In this document: positions 12,157-18,207 of the stretch, piece by piece
How the letters are laid out: each line of letters starts with the position of its first letter
Numbering within the stretch: the stretch's first letter is position 1
Assembly (NCBI GenBank): GCA_003566795.1
Contig: PXBU01000122.1
Span: 1-18,207, forward strand
Direction: 5' to 3'
Source: Puniceicoccaceae bacterium
GTDB lineage: Bacteria > Verrucomicrobiota > Verrucomicrobiia > Opitutales > Coraliomargaritaceae
DNA: 18,207 nt
The notes under the pieces: generated by a model
What the model was told of the DNA's origin: nothing
Database searches by the model: none
The model's input: the letters and a program-made list of their open reading frames with translations, nothing else
Position numbers and translations under genes: made by a program

Positions 12157-15100
12157 TCCCGCAGCCAAGCTCTACAGTGGCGTGTGCCAGCAAGCACGCG
12201 CGGCATTGCTCCACTCGCTGGCAGTGGCGGAGTCGGCTCACACTTCCGTCGCGCTGGTGGCGGATCCGCGCCGAGCCGCTGAGCTGGCTGCCGAGGTGCG
12301 CATTTATGCGGACTGGAGCGGGGATGCGCTGGATATCCTGCACTTCCCGGAGAGCCCACCCCCCGATATCGATGCCAATCGCCGACTGGACCGAATCTGC
12401 GAGCGGATGAGTGTGCTGAGCGCTTTGTTGGTGGAGCGACCGCGCTTACTGATTGCGACGCCGGAGGCACTGCTCGGGCCCTGTTTGGAAAAAGCTGCTT
12501 TCGCCAGTCGTCAAATTCAACTCAAGACCGGCGACAGCGCCAACTATGCGGCGCTATTGGAACAGCTGGCGGGGGAACTGGACTACGACTCCGAAGCCCT
12601 GTGCGAGCACCCCGGGCAGATGGCAGTGCGCGGTGGGCTGATTGATATCTATCCCTTCGATGCGGACCGGCCCTACCGCATCGACTTCTTCGGCGACGAG
12701 ATTGAGAGTATCCGCAGCTTCGACCCTGCCAGCCAACGCAGCACCGAGAGCGTGTCCTCGATTACCATCCCCGCCACTGCCGATGGCAACGACATGGCTG
12801 CGAGCGAAGGGGGCCTGAGCGGCTACCTGCCGCCGGATTCGCTGCGCTGGATACTGGAAGACCCGGCGACGCTGGTCCGTGAGCACCCCTACCGCTTTGA
12901 GAAAAGGAAGGGCCGCCAGCCGCTGCGCTCCTTTCACCAATTGCTGCAGCAGCGCAGCGAGAGCGGCGATGAGCTCAATGGTATCTGCGAACTGGATACG
13001 GGGCATGCACTGTTTAAACACGCGCAGCACATCAGCCTGGCAACCGAGCCCACCGACAACTACCGCTTCCACACCGAGGCCGGCCAAATCGGGCAGGACC
13101 GCTTCGATTCAGAGCAGAGTGCGCGGCTGAAATTTGAATTGCAGCTCAAGAGCTGGCATCAGCAGGGGCTCGCGATCTACTTCGTCGCAGCAGGTAAGGC
13201 CGAGACCAAACGCATTCAAGAGTTACTCGCTGATAACCCGGTGACGGCTAAGCTCAAGCCAGTCTATTTACACGGCACCATCAGCGGCGGCTTCATCTAC
13301 CAGTCGAACGAGGCGCACCTGCTCCGGCTGCCCGGTCGCAGCTCCGAGCGAGGTTTTGTGATGGTAACTGACGCTGAGTTCTTCGGCAGGCGGCAGCGGA
13401 AAATAGCAACCCGTCGCGAGCGGGCCGGGCCCACGATCTCGCAGGTGGATCAGATGCTCGACTTCACCGAGCTGGCCGACGGCGACCCGCTGGTGCACTT
13501 GCAGCACGGCGTCTGCCTCTTCCGGGGGCTGACGCAGCTGGAGATCGAGGGTGGCACCAAGGAAGTGATCTCGGTCGAGTTCGCCGAGCAGATGACGATT
13601 CATGTGCCACTGCATGAGTCGCACCTGCTGACCCGCTATGTCGGGCTGAGTAAGGCCCGCCCCAAGCTGGGAAAAATCGGCGGCACCACTTGGGAAAAGA
13701 CCCGCAGTGCGGCCGAGCGTGCCACGCTCGACTACGCCGCCGAGCTGCTCCATCTCCACGCTCGACGTGAGCAGTCCGGAGGCTACGCCTTCCCGCCGGA
13801 TCACCGCTGGCAGCGCGACTTTGAGGCGGCCTTCCCCCACAAGGAAACACCCGACCAGCTGCTCGCCATCGAAGCGACCAAGCAGGACATGGAAAAAGCC
13901 CTGCCAATGGATCGTCTCATTTGCGGCGACGTGGGCTTCGGCAAGACGGAAGTAGCCATCCGCGCGGCCCTTAAGGCCGTGCTCGCGGGTAAGCAGGTGG
14001 CGATGCTGGTGCCGACCACGGTCCTCTGCCAGCAACACTTCAACACCTTCCGCGAACGCATGGCACAATACCCGATCATCATCGACATGGTCAGCCGCTT
14101 CCGTACCCCGAAACAAAACAAAGAGGTGATCGCCCAACTTGCAGCAGGCCGGATCGATATCGTCATCGGCACTCATCGTCTGCTCAGCCGGGACGTGCAT
14201 CTCCAAAATCTCGGCCTGCTGGTGGTGGACGAGGAGCAGCGCTTCGGGGTGAAACAAAAGGAAGCACTCAAGCGGCTCCGCTCCGATGTCGATATTCTCA
14301 CGCTGAGTGCCACCCCCATCCCCCGCACACTTTACCTGGCCATGGCAAACGCACGGGCGATGAGTGTGATTGAAACGCCGCCAGTGGATCGCCGCCCGAT
14401 TGAGACGATCGTGCGCAGCTATGATGAGGGACTTATCAAGAGCGCGATCCAGGCCGAGACGGACCGGGGCGGACAGGTCTTTTATCTCCACAATCGTGTC
14501 GCCACCATCGAAGGCGTCGCCCGCAAGATCGAGGCCATGCATCCGAAGCTGCGGGTCGCGGTGGGCCATGGGCAGATGGAAGAGCGGCAACTGGAAAAGA
14601 TCATGACGAAATTCGTGGCGGGCGACTACGACGTCTTGGTGTGCACCACCATCATCGAGTCGGGGATCGATATCCCAAATTGCAACACGCTCATCATTGA
14701 GGGTGCCGACCGCTTTGGCCTGGCGCAGCTCTACCAGATCCGTGGCCGCGTGGGACGTTTCAAGCGCCAGTCCTACGCTTATTTGCTGCTCCACCGCCAC
14801 GCCGCGCTGGTGGATCAGGCGCAAAAACGGCTCAACGCCCTCAAGCAGCACAACCAGCTGGGCGCCGGCTTCCGCATCGCCATGCGCGACCTCGAACTGC
14901 GCGGCGCGGGTAACTTGCTTGGTGCTCAACAGAGCGGCCATATCGCCGGGATCGGCTTCGAGCTCTATTGCCAACTGCTCAAGCAGAGCGTGGCCCGGCT
15001 GAAGGGAGAGGCGGGGGCCGACCGCATTCGAGCCGAGGTCAAACTCGACTTCATCGCCACCGGCGAAGGCGGCGGCAAGTCCCGCCGCACCTCGGGCACA

Positions 15101-15520
15101 TTCAGCTTCGCCGCTATCAAGGAGGCCGAGCACCAAGGCAGCAGCGACACGGTCGAAGCCGCGTTGCCCGCCGACTACATCGCTGAATCCCGCCTGCGTA
15201 TCGATTTTTACCGGCGTCTCGCCTTGGCCGAAGACCGGGCAACGGTCCGCAGTATCGCCACCGAGTTGGAGGACCGCTTTGGCCAGCCGCCGCTACCGGC
15301 GCAAGCCTTGCTCGCGGTCAGCGAAATCCGGGTGCTGGCCGAATTAGCCGGTATCCGCCGCGTCGAAAGCGAGGGCGAGCGTCTGATCTGTCGCCTCGCG
15401 CATCCCACCCCAGGCAAGGAGTTCCTAAAGTCGGGCACTCGCTTCCCCCGCCTCAAAGCCAAAGATCCGCTCAAACGCCTGAAGGAAATTCAGCGCTTTT
15501 TGGCGCGGCATCAATCGTAA
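12149..15520 (+). CDS. mfd: Transcription-repair coupling factor Mfd
   Basis: A 1123-aa DNA translocase, near the family's usual length (about 1150). The N-terminal UvrB-like module (about 1-330) includes the PGQMAVRGGLIDIYPFD and YRIDFFGDEIESIRSFD blocks. The RNA polymerase interaction domain (about 430-520) includes VHLQHGVCLFRGL. The RecG-like motor has Walker A GDVGFGKT (593-600), DEEQ box 694-697, SATPIPRTL, and motifs V/VI in TTIIESGIDIPNCNTLIIEGADRFGLAQLYQIRGRVGR. The C-terminal TRCF domain (about 1000-1110) is complete. It releases RNA polymerase stalled at lesions and recruits UvrA. The gene is coupled to rnc; AAAGGA lies only 2 nt before its ATG. Its last 10 bp overlap the 3' end of the convergent hydrolase gene. 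Confidence 0.97.
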   Translation: MPDPAAKLYSGVCQQARAALLHSLAVAESAHTSVALVADPRRAAELAAEVRIYADWSGDALDILHFPESPPPDIDANRRLDRICERMSVLSALLVERPRLLIATPEALLGPCLEKAAFASRQIQLKTGDSANYAALLEQLAGELDYDSEALCEHPGQMAVRGGLIDIYPFDADRPYRIDFFGDEIESIRSFDPASQRSTESVSSITIPATADGNDMAASEGGLSGYLPPDSLRWILEDPATLVREHPYRFEKRKGRQPLRSFHQLLQQRSESGDELNGICELDTGHALFKHAQHISLATEPTDNYRFHTEAGQIGQDRFDSEQSARLKFELQLKSWHQQGLAIYFVAAGKAETKRIQELLADNPVTAKLKPVYLHGTISGGFIYQSNEAHLLRLPGRSSERGFVMVTDAEFFGRRQRKIATRRERAGPTISQVDQMLDFTELADGDPLVHLQHGVCLFRGLTQLEIEGGTKEVISVEFAEQMTIHVPLHESHLLTRYVGLSKARPKLGKIGGTTWEKTRSAAERATLDYAAELLHLHARREQSGGYAFPPDHRWQRDFEAAFPHKETPDQLLAIEATKQDMEKALPMDRLICGDVGFGKTEVAIRAALKAVLAGKQVAMLVPTTVLCQQHFNTFRERMAQYPIIIDMVSRFRTPKQNKEVIAQLAAGRIDIVIGTHRLLSRDVHLQNLGLLVVDEEQRFGVKQKEALKRLRSDVDILTLSATPIPRTLYLAMANARAMSVIETPPVDRRPIETIVRSYDEGLIKSAIQAETDRGGQVFYLHNRVATIEGVARKIEAMHPKLRVAVGHGQMEERQLEKIMTKFVAGDYDVLVCTTIIESGIDIPNCNTLIIEGADRFGLAQLYQIRGRVGRFKRQSYAYLLLHRHAALVDQAQKRLNALKQHNQLGAGFRIAMRDLELRGAGNLLGAQQSGHIAGIGFELYCQLLKQSVARLKGEAGADRIRAEVKLDFIATGEGGGKSRRTSGTFSFAAIKEAEHQGSSDTVEAALPADYIAESRLRIDFYRRLALAEDRATVRSIATELEDRFGQPPLPAQALLAVSEIRVLAELAGIRRVESEGERLICRLAHPTPGKEFLKSGTRFPRLKAKDPLKRLKEIQRFLARHQS

Positions 15521-16353
15521 GTCTTCGCACGCAGGAAGGTCAGTGCCTCGAGCCAAGTCGACTGCGGCACAAAATCGAGGAGATTATTGTGATCCGCCTG
15601 TGGGATGGAATGCAACTGCTTTGGGCCGCTATAGCTTCGGTAGAGAGCTTCTCCGAAGCGGGCGGGGACAACCTGGTCCTGCTCTGCAACGACGATCGCT
15701 ACCGGCAGATCGACCTCTGCCAGATTCGCAGTGTTGTTGTAGCGGTCCAATAAAAACCAATTAACTGGCAAATAGGGAAAGTGCGCCCGCGCGACCGCAG
15801 CGAGGCGGTCGAAGGGAGTGACCAGCAATAATCCATCCACCAAGTCATCGCCATATTCGGCAGCCATCACGGTGGCGACCCCGCCGCCCAGCGACTCGCC
15901 CAGTAAAATGATCGGACGTGGTGCGTCGCGCAGGCTAGCCATCGCTACCTTGGCGGCTGCGAGAAATGTCTTTTCCGAAGGCTTTCCCTCGCGAAAACCG
16001 TAGCCGGGATATTCCAGCACATGGTAGTGGGCAAACTGCGCCTCCTGCGGCAAGCGCGAAATAATATCCACCCAGTAGCGCCGCAAAAACGCGTTGCCGG
16101 CATTACCGTGAAAGATGACCAAAGTTCCGTCGCCTGCCGCCTGCTGCGATTGCCAGCCGATAAAGCCGTCTTCCGCATCGCTCCATTCCTGCCAGCCAAG
16201 CAGAGCGGCCTCTTCCCGCCCACGCTCTTCACCGACCTGAAAGGGATAATAGATCAAGGAACGTTGAAAAAAAGCCATACTTAGCATCAACCCAAAATAG
16301 ATCATCAACAGGAGGCGACCAATCCGAAACACGGAGCGTTTGAGTATACTCAT
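15511..16353 (-). CDS. Membrane-anchored alpha/beta hydrolase (BEM46/YfhR-like)
   Basis: The product is 280 aa from the ATG at 16353; a GTG at 16362 could add three residues. A single N-terminal TM helix (about 10-28 of the short form) probably anchors it in the inner membrane. The alpha/beta hydrolase core has the oxyanion segment VIFHGNAGNA, the LEYPGYGFREGKPSE loop, the nucleophile elbow LLGESLGGG (Ser154 in the short form), the acid in AEQDQVVP and the base His in PQADHNNLL. These phrases resemble BEM46/YfhR-type hydrolases whose substrates are mostly undefined. The ATG lies 12 bp after the stop of the M32 carboxypeptidase, so the two form an operon. The stop is inside the convergent mfd end. 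Confidence 0.9.
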   Translation of the reverse strand: MSILKRSVFRIGRLLLMIYFGLMLSMAFFQRSLIYYPFQVGEERGREEAALLGWQEWSDAEDGFIGWQSQQAAGDGTLVIFHGNAGNAFLRRYWVDIISRLPQEAQFAHYHVLEYPGYGFREGKPSEKTFLAAAKVAMASLRDAPRPIILLGESLGGGVATVMAAEYGDDLVDGLLLVTPFDRLAAVARAHFPYLPVNWFLLDRYNNTANLAEVDLPVAIVVAEQDQVVPARFGEALYRSYSGPKQLHSIPQADHNNLLDFVPQSTWLEALTFLRAKTYD

Positions 16354-16365
16354 GGAATGCACGGA

Positions 16366-17841
16366 TTAAAGGTAACGCGAGCTAAGGTGGGCGAGGTAGG
16401 CATCCGCGTTTTGGGGTGAGCCGGTCGCACGCTGCATCAGCTCCGCGGGATCAAGCGTCGCACCGTGGGCGTGGATGTGGCGACGCATCCAGCGAAGCAA
16501 GGGACCGAAGTTGGCCTTGGCGCAGCCCGCCGCGACGTCGGTATCCTGCGTGGCGGCTTGGTAGAGCTGCGCAGCATTCAAATTCCCTAATGAGTAAGTT
16601 GGGAAATAGCCAAAGCCGCCCTTCGACCAGTGGATATCCTGTAAACAACCTCGACGGTCGTCGGGTGGCAGGAAGCCGAATAGTTCTCGAAACAATTCAT
16701 TCCAGGCAGCGGGCACGTCTTCTACCGCCAACTCGCCGCGCAACATCCGGCGTTCGAGATCGAAGCGGAGCAGGATGTGCAGATCGTAGGTCGCCTCGTC
16801 CGCCTCCACCCGGATCGGGGAAAACTCCGCGTGGTGGATGAACGCCAAAAAATCCTCCAACGGGAAGTCCTCCAGCTGCGGAAAACAGGCACAGGCCTCC
16901 GGATACCAGTGTTCCCAAAAAGCGGCGGAGCGCCCGACATGGTTTTCCCACAACCTGGATTGGGACTCATGGATTCCCAGCGAGACTGAGGTCCCGGCGG
17001 GCAGTCCGAAGTCCTCCACCGGCAGCCCTTGTTCGTAGAGCCCATGCCCCGCCTCGTGCAGCACACAAAAAAACGATGAGGTGAAATCTGCCTCGTCATA
17101 GCGCGTCGTCATCCGCACATCGCCCGGCCCCAAATTGATGCAGAACGGGTGAGTCGTCGTATCGATGCGGCCACTGGTAAAATCAAATCCCAGCGATGCC
17201 GCGATGCGCGCGTTGAACTGCTGTTGTGCCGCCTCCGGATAGGGCCCTGGCGGGAGCACTGGCCGACCAGTCGCAGACCTTTCGACCGCCGCGGCTGAGA
17301 CGCGACAGAGCTCGGGCTTGATAGCTTCGAACAAGGCGGCCACCGCTGCGGTGTTCGTCGCCCGTTCGTAATGTTCCAGCAGCGCGTCGTAGGGCTCATC
17401 CTGATAACCCCAGCGATCGGCCTTTTCGCGTGCGATATCGAGCAGTTCGCGCAAATGCGGTGCGAAGTGATTAAAGTCGGAGGTTTGGCGTGCCTTCGCC
17501 CAGGCCTGCTGGCCGAGTGATGCCGCCTTGCTCGCCCGTGCCACCAGTTCGACTGGCAGTCGGGTCGCACGGTCGTAAGCTCGCCGTAATTCGCGCAGAT
17601 TGGCCGTCGTTTTAAAGTCTTCGCCCTTGTCGCTTGCCTCCGCCTGCTCCAGCGCAGACCGCCATTCGTCAGACACCCCCATTTCGTGAACCCGCGCCGA
17701 GATCCAGGTCAACTGCTCGGCACGGTGCGCCCCACCGCTGGGCGATAAATATGTCTCCTGATCCCAACCCAGCACCGCACCAATTGAGGATAGGGTGTGT
17801 TGCACCCGCGCCATCTCGAAAAGCATCATACGGCTAGCCAT
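16366..17841 (-). CDS. Metallocarboxypeptidase, peptidase family M32 (carboxypeptidase Taq type)
   Basis: A 491-aa zinc carboxypeptidase. The zinc motif is His262-Glu-Ala-Gly-His266 (LHEAGHGLYEQGLP), with third ligand Glu292 in GIHESQSRLWEN. Other family blocks are seen: LGWDQETYLSPSGG at 24-37 with RAEQL, THPFCINLGPGDVRMTTRYDE (about 230-250) and SPIRVEADEATYDLHILLRF. Length matches the family (about 500 aa). It removes C-terminal residues from peptides, probably in the cytoplasm since no signal peptide is present. The ATG at 17841 is the first in the frame and lies 48 bp after the RAYT gene's stop on the same strand. Co-transcription with the hydrolase downstream is likely. Confidence 0.95.
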   Translation of the reverse strand: MASRMMLFEMARVQHTLSSIGAVLGWDQETYLSPSGGAHRAEQLTWISARVHEMGVSDEWRSALEQAEASDKGEDFKTTANLRELRRAYDRATRLPVELVARASKAASLGQQAWAKARQTSDFNHFAPHLRELLDIAREKADRWGYQDEPYDALLEHYERATNTAAVAALFEAIKPELCRVSAAAVERSATGRPVLPPGPYPEAAQQQFNARIAASLGFDFTSGRIDTTTHPFCINLGPGDVRMTTRYDEADFTSSFFCVLHEAGHGLYEQGLPVEDFGLPAGTSVSLGIHESQSRLWENHVGRSAAFWEHWYPEACACFPQLEDFPLEDFLAFIHHAEFSPIRVEADEATYDLHILLRFDLERRMLRGELAVEDVPAAWNELFRELFGFLPPDDRRGCLQDIHWSKGGFGYFPTYSLGNLNAAQLYQAATQDTDVAAGCAKANFGPLLRWMRRHIHAHGATLDPAELMQRATGSPQNADAYLAHLSSRYL

Positions 17842-17889
17842 GCTGAAATCTCAGCCGATGGCAAATGCGGAATTTGCGATACATATACG

Positions 17890-18207
17890 CTATCCAAAAA
17901 CCCGCGCCCGCATGCCCTGAATCGTGGCTAGACCCTGCCAGTCGGCTCCTGCCATCGGATGCACCTTCGGCGGATACTTCCGCCCTTTCTCCCGCTGCCA
18001 GGATTCCAAAAAGCCGCGCACAAATTCCTGGCTGCCCAGAATCGCCCCATCAGTAAAGTAACGCACCCGGCAACGCAGCACCGTCGCCCGCGGCAGCAGC
18101 GCCTTCTCCTGCTCCAGCACCTGCAAAGCCTTCGCCCGCTCCGCTTCCGAAAGCCCCGGCTGTCCCGCCCGCTTACCAAAGATCAACTCCCGGTGCATCC
18201 GCAAAGC
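17890..18207 (-). CDS. REP-associated (RAYT-type, Y1) transposase, C-terminal part
   Basis: Only the last 105 residues are in the window; the frame is open to the right edge and its start lies beyond. The segment VLRCRVRYFTDGAILGSQEF is highly typical of the C-terminal part of IS200-like REP-associated tyrosine transposases, followed by the basic KGRKYPPKVHPM and a closing WQGLATIQGMRARV. The HuH and catalytic Tyr motifs would be upstream and cannot be checked. Such proteins are single-copy domesticated transposases that act on REP palindromes. A TTG at 18204 is not a likely start because the frame continues beyond it. The gene runs toward the M32 gene. I am fairly sure of the family and cannot tell whether the gene is intact. 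Confidence 0.8.
   Translation of the reverse strand, partial: ALRMHRELIFGKRAGQPGLSEAERAKALQVLEQEKALLPRATVLRCRVRYFTDGAILGSQEFVRGFLESWQREKGRKYPPKVHPMAGADWQGLATIQGMRARVFG

Noticed and set aside
13268..15136. A 622-codon open frame on the minus strand inside mfd
   Set aside because: It is fully antisense to mfd, whose motifs are complete. Long antisense frames are common in GC-rich genes with high third-position GC, and the product has no recognisable domain.
1..18207. CRISPR array, tRNA/rRNA genes, prophage or complete insertion sequence
   Set aside because: No evenly spaced direct repeats, no tRNA-like or rRNA-like stretches, and no integrase or complete transposase gene were seen; only a RAYT C-terminus is present.

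Overview
The window looks like a piece of a bacterial chromosome of moderate to high GC. It is tightly packed with full-length housekeeping and accessory genes on both strands. The best guess for its source is a member of the Verrucomicrobiota, probably class Opitutia (Puniceicoccales/Coraliomargarita-like). This rests on the mix of a formylglycine sulfatase lipoprotein, a YicC protein, a PIN-PhoH protein, an M32 carboxypeptidase, a REP-associated (RAYT-type) transposase and palindromic intergenic repeats, together with very sparse Shine-Dalgarno sequences. The assignment is an inference from gene content; no 16S or other marker RNA is present.

Layout. The left edge (1-1383, minus strand) has a truncated two-TM membrane protein preceded by a secreted protein with a PD-(D/E)xK nuclease-like core. 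A 27-bp-arm inverted repeat (1496-1605) separates these from yicC (plus). yicC converges on an aldo/keto reductase of the YghZ type (minus). Next comes a plus-strand pair, a tandem ACT-domain protein and a TetR-type regulator. A gene-free stretch (4772-5366) holds at least three separate palindromic modules. A PIN-PhoH ATPase (minus, TTG start) and a sulfatase lipoprotein (plus) are divergent. Downstream of the sulfatase lies an OmpR-type response regulator/histidine kinase pair (4-bp overlap), then a small secreted Gly/Arg/Gln-rich protein with DGSG-type repeats and a strong rho-independent terminator. rnc (RNase III) and mfd overlap by 8 bp and form an operon. mfd ends tail to tail, with a 10-bp overlap, with a membrane-anchored alpha/beta hydrolase that sits in a minus-strand operon with an M32 carboxypeptidase. 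The right edge holds the C-terminal end of a RAYT-type transposase.

How the parts may work together. The most informative accessory units are: (i) the secreted nuclease-like protein with no methyltransferase beside it; (ii) the two-component system followed by a small exported repeat protein, a plausible sensor/output cassette; and (iii) the RAYT fragment plus several palindromic intergenic elements of the kind such transposases mobilise. No CRISPR array, prophage, tRNA, rRNA or complete insertion sequence was seen. All functional assignments come from reading motifs by eye; no database search was run.
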